Shown piece after piece: positions 5,047-11,314 of a DNA stretch of 11,314 nucleotides; the first letter of the stretch is position 1, and each line of letters opens with the position of its first letter. The position numbers and the translations under genes were made by a program. Location: positions 1 to 11,314 of the forward strand of contig JBJTIF010000082.1 in NCBI GenBank assembly GCA_046094825.1, given 5' to 3'. Below the pieces are notes generated by a model. That model did not search any database. It saw nothing but the letters and a program-made list of their open reading frames with translations, and was not told the origin of the DNA. This DNA comes from JBJTIF01 sp046094825. Lineage in GTDB: Bacteria > Actinomycetota > UBA4738 > HRBIN12.

Positions 5047-5096
5047 TGCCCACCGAGCCCCTGACCTGCGGGAACGCCCGCGCCGACCCTCGCCCG

Positions 5097-5852
5097 TCAG
5101 CCGCGGGCGGTGAGGACCTCGTGCCCGTCCTCGGTCACGGCGATCGTGTGCTCGAAGTGGGCCGAGAGGCTGCCGTCCGCCGTGACGACGGTCCACCCGT
5201 CCGCGAGGAGCGTCGTCTCCCATCCCCCGAGGTTCACCATCGGCTCGACGGCGATCACGAGCCCGGGTTTCAGCACCGGCCCGCGCCCGGGGGGACCGAA
5301 GTTCGGGATCTGGGGATCCTCGTGGAGCTTGCGGCCGACGCCGTGGCCGACGTACTCGCGGACGACCTCGAACCCCGCGCCGCGGGCCACCTGCTCGACC
5401 GCGTGCGAGATGTCGGAGAGCCGTGCGCCGGGCCGGATCTGCGCGATCCCGGCGTCGAGGGACTCCTCCGTCGCCCGGACGAGCTTCTCGGCCTCGTTCG
5501 ACGGCGGCTCGCCGACGAAGACGGTCACCGCCGAGTCGGAGTGGAACCCCTCCCAGATCGCCCCGAAGTCGAGGGAGATGAGGTCGCCCTCCGCGAGCTT
5601 CCGGCGCTTCGACGGGATGCCGTGGACGATCTCGTGGTTCAGCGACGCGCAGATCGTCGCGGGGAACCCGTGGTAGCCCTTGAAGGAGGGGATGGCGCCG
5701 CGCTCGCGGATCTTCGCCTCCGCGACGGCGTCGAGATCGGCCGTCGTGATGCCGGGGCGGACGGCCGCGAGCACCGTCTCGATCGTCTCCGCGGTGATCC
5801 GCCCGGAGACGCGCATCTTCGCGACCTCCTCCGGCGACTTGTAGACGATCAT
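5097..5852 (-). CDS. map: Methionine aminopeptidase, type I
   Basis: This enzyme removes the initiator methionine from nascent proteins with a two-metal active site. The 251-residue protein is a normal type I length without an N-terminal zinc-finger extension. The pita-bread fold residues are all visible: His77 in HEIVHGIP, Asp95 in SLDFGA, Asp106 in HSDSAVTV, His170 in YVGHGVGRKLHEDP, Glu203 in AVEPMV and Glu234 in AHFEHTI. The ATG at 5852 overlaps the adk TGA by one base (TGATG), implying translational coupling. It follows the secY-adk pair, a standard order. A 180-bp gap separates it from infA. Confidence 0.97.
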   Translation of the reverse strand: MIVYKSPEEVAKMRVSGRITAETIETVLAAVRPGITTADLDAVAEAKIRERGAIPSFKGYHGFPATICASLNHEIVHGIPSKRRKLAEGDLISLDFGAIWEGFHSDSAVTVFVGEPPSNEAEKLVRATEESLDAGIAQIRPGARLSDISHAVEQVARGAGFEVVREYVGHGVGRKLHEDPQIPNFGPPGRGPVLKPGLVIAVEPMVNLGGWETTLLADGWTVVTADGSLSAHFEHTIAVTEDGHEVLTARG

Positions 5853-6517
5853 CAGGACCAGCTCGCGTCGCGGAGGTCCGCGATCGCCTCGATCGTGCGG
5901 TCCGCGACGACCTCCTCGGGCGCCTCGGCGTCGATGTCCCGCAGGAGCCCCCGTTCCCAGAAGTACAGGACGAGGGGCTTCGTCTGCTGGTGGTAGACGC
6001 CGAGCCGGTGCTGGATCGTCGTCTCGTCGTCGTCGGACCGCGACACGAGCGACGAGCCGCAGACGTCGCAGTCGCCCCGGGCGCGGGGGGGCTTGAACTC
6101 GAGGTTGTACGACCGCTTGCACGACGGACAGACGAGGCGACCCATGAGGCGCTTCACGGCGACCGCGTCGGAGATCTTGAAGTTCAGGACCGCGGAGAGC
6201 GGCCGGCCGGCCTCGGCGAGCGAGCGCTCGAGGTCCTTCGCCTGGTGGATCGTCCGCGGGTAGCCGTCGAGGATGAAGCCCTCGCGCGCATCGTCGCGGT
6301 CGAGGCGCTCGAGGACCATCCGGGTCGTCACGTCGTCGGGGACGTACTCGCCGCGGTCGACGAACGCCTTCGCCTGGAGGCCGAGCGGGGTCGCCTCGGC
6401 GATCGCGTCACGGAAGAGGTCACCGGTCGCGACGACGGCGAGACCGTACCGGTCCGCGAGCCTCCGCGCCTGCGTCCCCTTCCCTGCGCCCGGCGGGCCC
6501 AGCAGGATGATGCGCAT
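5852..6517 (-). CDS. adk: Adenylate kinase, zinc-binding long form
   Basis: Adk interconverts 2 ADP with ATP and AMP. The 221-residue protein begins MRIILLGPPGAGKGTQARRL with the P-loop at residues 7-15. It also has ATGDLFRDAI, VPDDVTTRMV and the AMP-binding FILDGYPRT (81-89), where Tyr replaces the common Phe. The LID domain carries Cys130, Cys133, Cys150 and Cys153, a four-cysteine zinc site typical of Gram-positive-type enzymes and absent from the E. coli form. LID arginines lie in RLMGRLVC and in the HRLGVYHQQT segment. It starts with ATG seven bases after secY and overlaps map by one base. Confidence 0.97.
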   Translation of the reverse strand: MRIILLGPPGAGKGTQARRLADRYGLAVVATGDLFRDAIAEATPLGLQAKAFVDRGEYVPDDVTTRMVLERLDRDDAREGFILDGYPRTIHQAKDLERSLAEAGRPLSAVLNFKISDAVAVKRLMGRLVCPSCKRSYNLEFKPPRARGDCDVCGSSLVSRSDDDETTIQHRLGVYHQQTKPLVLYFWERGLLRDIDAEAPEEVVADRTIEAIADLRDASWS

Positions 6518-6524
6518 CGCGCGC

Positions 6525-7817
6525 CTACTTCAGGAAGCCTTCGTAGTGGCGCATGAGCAGCTGGGACTCGAGCTGCTTCATGGTCTCGAGGGCGACGCCC
6601 ACGGTGATGAGCAGGGACGTCCCGCCGAACGGGAACTGCTGGATCACCCACACGGCGAGGACGATCGTCGGCAGGAGCGCGATGAGCGCGAGGAACAGCG
6701 ACCCCGGAAGGGTGATACGCACGAGCACGTTGTTCAGGTAGTCGGCGGTCGGCTGCCCGGGGCGGATACCGGGGACGAACCCGCCGTACTTCCGGAGGCT
6801 GTCCGCGGTGTCGACGGGGTTGAACGCGATCGCCGTGTAGAAGTACGCGAAGAAGACGACGAGCAGACCGAAGACCGCCATGTAGACGATGCTCCGCTGG
6901 TTCGTGAGGTAGTTGTTCACGACGTTCTGGAACCAGTCCGCGTGGTAGACGCTCGCGAGGAGCGTCGGGAAGTACAGGACCGAGCTCGCGAAAATGATCG
7001 GGATCACGCCCGCCTGGTTCACCTTCAGCGGGATGTACGTGCTCCCGCCGGTCGTCATCCGCCGGCCGACGACGCGCTTCGCGTACTGGACGGGGATCCG
7101 ACGCTGGCCCTGCTCGATGAAGATGACGGCGACGATGATCGCGAAGCCGAGCGCGACGAGGACCGAGAACTTCAGCGCGCCGCCCTGGACGAGGATCGCG
7201 CGGCCCTCCTGGGGCAGCCGCGAGATGACGCTCGAGAAGATGAGGATGCTCATGCCGTTGCCGATCCCGCGCTGCGTGATGAGCTCGCCCATCCACATGA
7301 TCGTCGCGGTCCCGGCCGTCATGACGAGGACGATGAGCGCGATGTTCGGGGCGGTGAACGTGCCGGGCGGGAAGATGTCGACGCCGAGCCCCTGCGTCGG
7401 CGACGGGGAGTGGAAGAGGAACACGAGCCCCGTCGCCTGCAGGAGCGCGAGGAGCACCGTGACGTAGCGGGTCGTCTGGTTGATCTTCTTGACCCCGGAC
7501 TCCCCCTCCTTCTGCCACCGCTCGAGCTTCGGGATCACGACGGTGAGGAGCTGCATGATGATCGAGCTCGTGATGTACGGCATGATCCCGAGCCCGAAGA
7601 TCGCCATCCGGGTGAGCGCTCCGCCCGAGAAGAGGTCGATGAAGGACAGGAAGCCCGATCCGCCCTGCGCCTCGAGCGCCGCGGAGAGACGGGTGATGTC
7701 GACGACGGGGACCGGGACGTGCGAACCGAGCCGGTAGACGGCGATGATCGCGAGGGTGAACAGGATCTTCTTGCGGAGATCCGGGACCTTGAACGAGTTG
7801 ACGAAGGCTCTCAGCAC
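6525..7817 (-). CDS. secY: Preprotein translocase channel subunit SecY
   Basis: SecY is the membrane channel of the Sec translocon. The 430-residue protein starts MLRAFVNSFKVPDLRKKI and has about ten hydrophobic membrane segments. These include FTLAIIAVYRLGSHVPVP, the plug region GSGFLSFIDLFSGGALTRMA, and FGLGIMPYITSSIIMQLLTV with the SecY signature. Later ones include VIPIIFASSVLYFPTLL, VFGLLVVFFAYFYTAIAFNP and the final GGTSLLITVGVALETMKQLE. The cytosolic loop with YAKRVVGRR and the gate and ribosome-docking loops are intact. It begins with GTG, twelve bases after rplO and with only a weak ribosome binding site. Its usual position between rplO and adk is kept. Confidence 0.97.
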   Translation of the reverse strand: MLRAFVNSFKVPDLRKKILFTLAIIAVYRLGSHVPVPVVDITRLSAALEAQGGSGFLSFIDLFSGGALTRMAIFGLGIMPYITSSIIMQLLTVVIPKLERWQKEGESGVKKINQTTRYVTVLLALLQATGLVFLFHSPSPTQGLGVDIFPPGTFTAPNIALIVLVMTAGTATIMWMGELITQRGIGNGMSILIFSSVISRLPQEGRAILVQGGALKFSVLVALGFAIIVAVIFIEQGQRRIPVQYAKRVVGRRMTTGGSTYIPLKVNQAGVIPIIFASSVLYFPTLLASVYHADWFQNVVNNYLTNQRSIVYMAVFGLLVVFFAYFYTAIAFNPVDTADSLRKYGGFVPGIRPGQPTADYLNNVLVRITLPGSLFLALIALLPTIVLAVWVIQQFPFGGTSLLITVGVALETMKQLESQLLMRHYEGFLK

Positions 7818-7829
7818 GAGAGACCCATC

Positions 7830-8270
7830 CTATCCCTCGAGGACTTCGGCCCGACCGCCGGCGGCCTCGATCTTCGTCCGGGCGGCCTCCGAGAAGGCGT
7901 GCGCGCGGACGGTGATCGCCCGGTCGATCTCCCCGCGCGCGAGGACCTTCACGGGGCGACCCTTGCGCACGAGGCCACGCTCGAGGAGCGCAGCGGGGTC
8001 CACGTCACCCTTCGGGAACGCGGTCGCGAGGACCTCGACGTTCACGACGGAGTACTCGACCCGGTCGGGGTTCTGGAAGCCCTTGAGCTTCGGCACCCGG
8101 CGCTGGATCGGCATCTGGCCACCCTCGAAGCCCATCCGGGGGTTGTGCCGCGCGCCCCAGCCCTTCGTCCCGCGACCCGCGGTCTTCCCGCGCACGCCGG
8201 CGCGACCGCGGCCGACGCGCGAACGCTTCGTCTTCGAACCGGGGGCGGGCTTCAGGTGGTGGAGCTTCAT
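7830..8270 (-). CDS. rplO: 50S ribosomal protein L15 (uL15)
   Basis: L15 is a late-assembly large-subunit protein with a long extended N terminus that threads into 23S rRNA. The 146-residue product starts MKLHHLKPAPGSKTKRSRVG and contains the Gly/Arg-rich extension GRGRAGVRGKTAGRGTKG, then GFEGGQMPIQRRVPKLKGF. The C-terminal domain has VKVLARGEI and AHAFSEAARTKIEAAGGRAEV. The ATG at 8270 overlaps the rpmD stop in an ATGA, giving coupled translation. Longer in-frame readings upstream only cover the overlapping rpmD and rpsE genes. Confidence 0.97.
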   Translation of the reverse strand: MKLHHLKPAPGSKTKRSRVGRGRAGVRGKTAGRGTKGWGARHNPRMGFEGGQMPIQRRVPKLKGFQNPDRVEYSVVNVEVLATAFPKGDVDPAALLERGLVRKGRPVKVLARGEIDRAITVRAHAFSEAARTKIEAAGGRAEVLEG

Positions 8271-8452
8271 CCGCGCACCTCCTCGACGGTCACGAGGTGC
8301 GCGACCTTCGCGATCATGCCGCGGATCTCCGGGCGGTCCTCCTGGACGACGGAGTCGTTCAGGCGGTGCAGGCCGAGCCGGCGCACGGTGTCCTTCTGGT
8401 CCTTCGGACGATCGATCGCGCTCTTCACCCACGTCACGCGGAGCTTCGTCAC
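8267..8452 (-). CDS. rpmD: 50S ribosomal protein L30 (uL30)
   Basis: L30 is a small large-subunit protein of bacteria and archaea. The 61-residue protein shows LRVTWVKSAIDRPKDQKDTV, the conserved LGLHRLNDSVVQEDRPEIRG core and the ending MIAKVAHLVTVEEV. Its length is normal. The start is GTG in a GTGA overlap with the rpsE stop, and its own stop overlaps the rplO ATG, so it is coupled on both sides. Some bacteria have lost rpmD; here it is intact. Confidence 0.96.
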   Translation of the reverse strand: MTKLRVTWVKSAIDRPKDQKDTVRRLGLHRLNDSVVQEDRPEIRGMIAKVAHLVTVEEVRG

Positions 8453-9066
8453 GACGTGCTCCCGTCCTGCGTCGCCATGTCGCCGTAGACCTCCTGGAGG
8501 GCCTGCGCGCGGCGGGCCTGGAGGGTCTCGCGGGCCGCGGCGACCGCCTCGACCATCGGCTTCGGTGCGACCTGGTGGAGCTCACGGTTGCGGATCGCCG
8601 CGACGTCCTCGGGGCGCTTCAGGTCGCGGAGGCCCGCCATGGCGGCCTTCACGATGTTGATCGCGTTCGAGGACCCGAGGGACTTCGACAGGATGTCCTT
8701 GATGCCCGCGCACTCGACGAGCGCCCGGACCGGGCCACCCGCGATGACGCCGGTCCCCGGTGCGGCGGGCTTCAGGAGGACGCGGCCCGCGCCGTCCTCG
8801 CCGATGATCTGGTGCGGGATCGTGGTGCCCATCATCGGCACCTCGAACATCTTCCGCTTCGCCTCTTCGACGCCCTTCGCGATCGCGGCGGGGACCTCCT
8901 TCGACTTGCCGTAGCCGAGGCCCACCCGGCCGGCGCCGTCGCCCACGACGACGAGGGCCGCGAAGGAGAACCGACGCCCGCCCTTCACGACCTTCGAGAC
9001 GCGGTTGATCGAGATCACCCGCTCCTCGTAGATGCTCTTCTCGCCCTGCGTGTCGTAGCGTCGCAT
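8449..9066 (-). CDS. rpsE: 30S ribosomal protein S5 (uS5)
   Basis: S5 lies at the mRNA entry site of the 30S subunit and influences decoding accuracy. The 205-residue protein contains the double-stranded RNA-binding region EERVISINRVSKVVKGGRR, then FAALVVVGDGAGRVGLGYGK and KEVPAAIAKGVEEAKR. The C-terminal domain has GVIAGGPVRALVECAGIKDI and KSLGSSNAINIVKA. Beyond the usual end, about 35-40 residues (helical Glu/Ala/Arg stretch, then GDMATQDGSTS) make it longer than the E. coli protein of about 167 residues; such tails are common in high-GC phyla. The ATG overlaps the rplR TGA by one base. Confidence 0.97.
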   Translation of the reverse strand: MRRYDTQGEKSIYEERVISINRVSKVVKGGRRFSFAALVVVGDGAGRVGLGYGKSKEVPAAIAKGVEEAKRKMFEVPMMGTTIPHQIIGEDGAGRVLLKPAAPGTGVIAGGPVRALVECAGIKDILSKSLGSSNAINIVKAAMAGLRDLKRPEDVAAIRNRELHQVAPKPMVEAVAAARETLQARRAQALQEVYGDMATQDGSTS

Positions 9067-9416
9067 CAGATCCGGAGTCCCTTCTCGCGCGCACCGTCGG
9101 CGATGGCGGCGACGCGACCATGGTAGAGGCGACCGCCCCGATCGAACACCGCCGTCTCGACGCCCGCCGAGCGAGCCCGGTCGGCGAGGAGTTCGCCCAC
9201 CGAGCGCGCGACGGACACCTTGCCCGATCCGGCGCCGACCTCGCGGTCGGACGCGGCGACCACGGTACGACCCGCGACGTCGTCGATGAGCTGCGCGTAG
9301 ATGTGACGGTTCGAACGGAACACCGCGAGGCGCGGACGCGCCGCGGTGCCCGAGACCTTCTTCCGCACCCGGAGGTGGCGGCGGATCCGGCCCTCGCGCT
9401 TCGTGGTGACGCTCAT
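9066..9416 (-). CDS. rplR: 50S ribosomal protein L18 (uL18)
   Basis: L18 binds 5S rRNA together with L5 and helps mount it on the large subunit. The 116-residue product has a basic N terminus (KREGRIRRHLRVRKKVSGT), then RPRLAVFRSNRHIYAQLIDD, GKVSVARSVGELLADRA and the C-terminal YHGRVAAIADGAREKGLRI. Its length is normal. The ATG overlaps the rplF stop (ATGA) and its TGA overlaps the rpsE ATG, so it lies in a chain of coupled genes. Confidence 0.97.
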   Translation of the reverse strand: MSVTTKREGRIRRHLRVRKKVSGTAARPRLAVFRSNRHIYAQLIDDVAGRTVVAASDREVGAGSGKVSVARSVGELLADRARSAGVETAVFDRGGRLYHGRVAAIADGAREKGLRI

Positions 9417-9961
9417 GCGCTCCCCTTCGCGGCCTTGCCGGCCTTCTTCCGTACCTGCTCGTCCTCGTAGCGGATCCCCTTGCCCTTGTAGGGCTCCGGC
9501 TTGCGGATCTTGCGGATGTTCGCCGCGACCTCGCCGACCTGCTCCTTGTCGCTGCCCCGGACGACGATCTGCGTGGCGCTCGGGGTCTCGAACTGGATGC
9601 CCTCGGGGGCCGTGACGACGACCGGGTGCGAGTAGCCGACCGCGATCTCGAGGTCCTTGCCCTTCATCGCGGCGCGGTACCCGACGCCGACGAGGGCCAG
9701 GCGCTTCTCGTAGCCCTTCGTGACGCCCTCGACCATGTTCGCGAGGAGCGTCCGCGTGAGCCCGTGGAGGCCGCGGTGGAAGCCGTCGTCCGACGGACGC
9801 TCGACGCGCACGGTGGCGTCCTCCCGCACGATCTTCATCGACGGGTGGAGCCGGCGCGTGAGCGAGCCACGCGGCCCGGTCACGGTGACCGCGGCCTCGT
9901 CGCCGAGCTGGAGCTCGACCCCGCTCGGCAGTTCGATGGGCTGACGTCCGATCCGACTCAT
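9413..9961 (-). CDS. rplF: 50S ribosomal protein L6 (uL6)
   Basis: L6 sits near the factor-binding site at the base of the L7/L12 stalk. The 182-residue protein is full length with its two repeated domains. It starts SRIGRQPIELPSGVELQL with TGPRGSLTRRLHP, has HGLTRTLLANMVEGVTKGY and LVGVGYRAAMKGKDLEIAVG in the middle, and carries the family signature PEPYKGKGIRYEDEQVRKK before a short Lys/Ala tail. The ATG is seven bases after the rpsH stop, with GAGGGAG as ribosome binding site. Confidence 0.97.
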   Translation of the reverse strand: MSRIGRQPIELPSGVELQLGDEAAVTVTGPRGSLTRRLHPSMKIVREDATVRVERPSDDGFHRGLHGLTRTLLANMVEGVTKGYEKRLALVGVGYRAAMKGKDLEIAVGYSHPVVVTAPEGIQFETPSATQIVVRGSDKEQVGEVAANIRKIRKPEPYKGKGIRYEDEQVRKKAGKAAKGSA

Positions 9962-9968
9962 CGCTCCC

Positions 9969-10382
9969 TCACCACACGTAGGCCAGGACCTCGCCGCCGA
10001 TCCCCTTGCGGGAGGCGTCGCGGTCGGTCATGACACCCTGCGAGGTCGACAGGATCGCGATCCCGAGGCCGCCGAGGACCCGCGGGAGGCGGTCGCGCTG
10101 GGCGTAGATGCGCCGGCCCGGGCGCGAGATGCGCCGCAGACCCGTGATCGCCCGTGCGCGCTTCGCGCCGTAGCGGAGCTCGACGCGGAAGGCGCTCTCG
10201 AGTCCCTCGCCCTCGCGCGCGTAGCCGGCCACGAAGCCCTCCGTCGCGAGGATCTTCACGATCGCCTCGTTCATCTTCGACACCGGCACGAGGACGTCGT
10301 CCTTCGCCGCGATGTTCGCGTTGCGGATCCGCGTGAGGAGATCGGAGACCGGGTCGCTGACGTTCGTCGCGAGTCTCACCAT
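9969..10382 (-). CDS. rpsH: 30S ribosomal protein S8 (uS8)
   Basis: S8 is an early-binding protein of the 16S rRNA central domain and, in E. coli, the repressor of the spc operon. The 137-residue product has VSDPVSDLLTRIRNANIAAK, VSKMNEAIVKILATEGFV, ITGLRRISRPGRRIYA and the signature end ILSTSQGVMTDRDASRKGIG then GEVLAYVW. The ATG at 10382 gives a seven-base overlap with the rpsZ stop. The next codon is GTG (10379), which would give a four-base GTGA overlap like other junctions here, so the exact start is uncertain by one codon. Confidence 0.97.
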   Translation of the reverse strand: MVRLATNVSDPVSDLLTRIRNANIAAKDDVLVPVSKMNEAIVKILATEGFVAGYAREGEGLESAFRVELRYGAKRARAITGLRRISRPGRRIYAQRDRLPRVLGGLGIAILSTSQGVMTDRDASRKGIGGEVLAYVW

Positions 10383-10561
10383 GACGCCTTCGTCACCCCC
10401 GGCAGTTCGCCCGCGTGGGCGAGTTCGCGGAAGCAGATCCGGCAGAGGAGGAACCGCTTGTAGACCGCGCGCGAGCGGCCGCACCGGCGGCACCGCGTGT
10501 AGTCACGGACGCGGAACTTCGAACCCCGCTGCTGCTTCTCGATGAGTGCCTTCTTCGCCAT
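10376..10561 (-). CDS. rpsZ: 30S ribosomal protein S14 type Z (uS14)
   Basis: S14 is needed for assembly of the 30S head. This is the short zinc-binding form of 61 residues: AKKALIEKQQRGSKFRVRDY, then the zinc ribbon with Cys24-x2-Cys27 (CRRC) and Cys40-x2-Cys43 (CRIC), ending in AHAGELPGVTKASW. The longer cysteine-free form would have about 90-100 residues. It begins with ATG ten bases after the rplE stop and overlaps rpsH. Confidence 0.97.
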   Translation of the reverse strand: MAKKALIEKQQRGSKFRVRDYTRCRRCGRSRAVYKRFLLCRICFRELAHAGELPGVTKASW

Positions 10562-10571
10562 GTCCGTCCCT

Positions 10572-11147
10572 CTACGAGGCCCTGCTCACGGCCGGGGCAC
10601 CCTCGAAGGGGAACCCGATCGCGAGCAGGAGCTTCCGTCCGTCGTCGTCGGTCTCGGCCGTCGTGACGACCGTGATGTCCATGCCCCGGACCTTCAGCAC
10701 CTTGTCGTAGTCGATCACCGGGAAGATCAGCTGCTCGGTGAGCCCGAGCGTGTAGTTGCCGTGGCCGTCGAACGCCCGAGCGTTCAGGCCGCGGAAGTCG
10801 CGAATCCGCGGGATCGAGAGCGAGATGAGCCGGTCGAGGAACTCCCACATCCGGTCGCCCCGGAGCGTCACCTTCGCGCCGATGGCGCTGCCTTCGCGGA
10901 GCTTGAAGCCCGCGATCGACTTCCGCGCCTTCGTGACGATCGGCTTCTGGCCGGTGATCGCCTGGAGGTCCGCGACGGCGGCCTCGAGCATCCGGCCGTC
11001 CTTCAGCGCGTCGCCGATCCCCATGTTCACGACCACCTTCACGACGCGGGGCACCTGCATCACGTTGTCGAGCCCGAGCTCGCGCTGGAGCGCGCCGCGC
11101 ACCTCGTCGCGGTAGCGGGCCTTCAGGCGGGGCGTGTAGTCGCTCAC
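10572..11147 (-). CDS. rplE: 50S ribosomal protein L5 (uL5)
   Basis: L5 binds 5S rRNA and contacts P-site tRNA in the central protuberance. The product has 191 residues: SDYTPRLKARYRDEVRGAL, then VVKVVVNMGIGDALKDGR, ITGQKPIVTKARKSIAGFKL, RGDRMWEFLDRLISLSIPRI and the end signature GMDITVVTTAETDDDGRKL then LLAIGFPF. The GTG at 11147 is preferred over the in-frame ATG at 11162. It has GAGGGGG four bases upstream, overlaps the rplX stop as GTGA, and matches the family N terminus. A 57-bp piece of this gene recurs inverted at the right contig edge. Confidence 0.96.
   Translation of the reverse strand: MSDYTPRLKARYRDEVRGALQRELGLDNVMQVPRVVKVVVNMGIGDALKDGRMLEAAVADLQAITGQKPIVTKARKSIAGFKLREGSAIGAKVTLRGDRMWEFLDRLISLSIPRIRDFRGLNARAFDGHGNYTLGLTEQLIFPVIDYDKVLKVRGMDITVVTTAETDDDGRKLLLAIGFPFEGAPAVSRAS
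10992..11048. repeat. Left arm of an exact 57-bp inverted repeat (inside rplE)
   Basis: The reverse complement of this rplE segment, encoding about RVVKVVVNMGIGDALKDGR, is identical to the last 57 bases of the window (11258-11314). The match breaks at 11049 versus 11257. Confidence 0.95.
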
Positions 11148-11257
11148 AGTTCCCCCTCGCACTTGCGGCAGACACGGGCCTTCGACCCGTCCGCGCGGAC
11201 GACGTGGCCGCCGCGCGTCGGCTTGCCGCAGGCGCGACAGACGATCTGGACGTTCGA
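11144..11257 (-). CDS. rplX: 50S ribosomal protein L24 (uL24), C-terminal fragment
   Basis: L24 initiates large-subunit assembly. Only the last 37 codons are present: SNVQIVCRACGKPTRGGHVV followed by RADGSKARVCRKCEGEL and TGA. The SNV(Q/M)xVC then CGKPTR pattern is the L24 C-terminal domain. Two CxxC pairs (CRAC and CRKC) suggest a zinc knuckle, known from some phyla and absent in E. coli. Its position directly before rplE, with a GTGA overlap, is as expected. The codons beyond 11257 are replaced by an inverted rplE copy. The residues just before (Asp-Ala, at 11258-11263) may still be native because the bases coincide. Confidence 0.88.
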   Translation of the reverse strand, partial: SNVQIVCRACGKPTRGGHVVRADGSKARVCRKCEGEL

Positions 11258-11314
11258 CGCGTCGTGAAGGTGGTCGTGAACATGGGGATCGGCGACGCGC
11301 TGAAGGACGGCCGG
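11258..11314. repeat. Right arm of the inverted repeat: fold-back copy of rplE at the contig end
   Basis: Read on the plus strand, these bases encode VKVVVNMGIGDALKDGR, an rplE fragment pointing opposite to the real gene and cutting off rplX. The copy is exact and stops at the window end. A fold-back chimera or assembly artefact is the simplest explanation. Confidence 0.9.

Noticed and set aside
5064..5077. 14-mer acctgcgggaacgc repeated at about 1594-1607, hinting at a shared regulatory motif
   Set aside because: The second copy is the last coding triplets of truA plus its stop, and chance 14-mer matches are expected in such GC-rich DNA.
6273..8660. Very long plus-strand open frame opposite secY, adk and rplO
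   Set aside because: It is an antisense shadow caused by GC-rich codon bias. Its translation is charged Arg/Asp/Glu low-complexity sequence with no family pattern, and well-supported genes occupy the other strand.
11148..11162. In-frame ATG upstream of the rplE GTG
   Set aside because: It would translate through the Shine-Dalgarno sequence, lengthen the rplX overlap and add residues absent from the L5 family. The GTG has a better site and overlap.
11258..11314. A second, opposite-strand rplE gene
   Set aside because: Only 57 bases are present and they are an exact reverse complement of the nearby gene, which fits a fold-back artefact better than a paralogue.

Overview
The window is a strongly GC-rich bacterial chromosome segment. 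It carries most of the conserved spc and alpha ribosomal-protein operons, followed by the truA-rplM-rpsI block. Nearly everything is on the minus strand, so transcription runs from high to low coordinates. I see no mobile element, CRISPR array, tRNA or rRNA. The gene order (secY-adk-map-infA-rpmJ-rpsM-rpsK ... rpoA-rplQ-truA-rplM-rpsI-glmM) is typical of Gram-positive-type and related phyla. The zinc-type Adk, L36 and S14 and a cysteine-bearing L24 tail suggest a high-GC member of Chloroflexota or a relative. That placement is an inference and is not proven here.

Layout in transcription order. First comes the spc part (11257-5097): the end of rplX, then rplE, rpsZ, rpsH, rplF, rplR, rpsE, rpmD, rplO, secY, adk and map. 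Junctions are tight and many start and stop codons overlap. A gap of about 180 bp (4917-5096) follows; it holds a strong hairpin and a weak promoter candidate, and is the longest stretch without a gene inside the array. Next is the alpha part (4916-2416): infA (TTG start), rpmJ, rpsM, rpsK, rpoA and rplQ. rpsD, usually found between rpsK and rpoA, is absent. Then come truA, rplM and rpsI (2413-471). At the left edge, the first codons of glmM run on the minus strand into a C-rich, probably corrupted contig end. A small plus-strand gene of the DUF2007 type sits between rpsI and glmM; it is convergent with rpsI and divergent from glmM.

Together the genes supply large- and small-subunit ribosomal proteins, initiation factor IF-1, the RNA polymerase alpha subunit, the Sec translocon channel, adenylate kinase, methionine aminopeptidase and a tRNA pseudouridine synthase. 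This is a core growth module.

I found no convincing new biological system. The points most worth a second look are: an L13 protein with a histone-H1-like Ala/Lys tail of about 80 residues; the missing rpsD; possible leaderless divergent promoters between glmM and the DUF2007 gene; hairpins in three intergenic gaps; and two contig-end artefacts (a poly-C edge at the left and a 57-bp inverted copy of rplE at the right).
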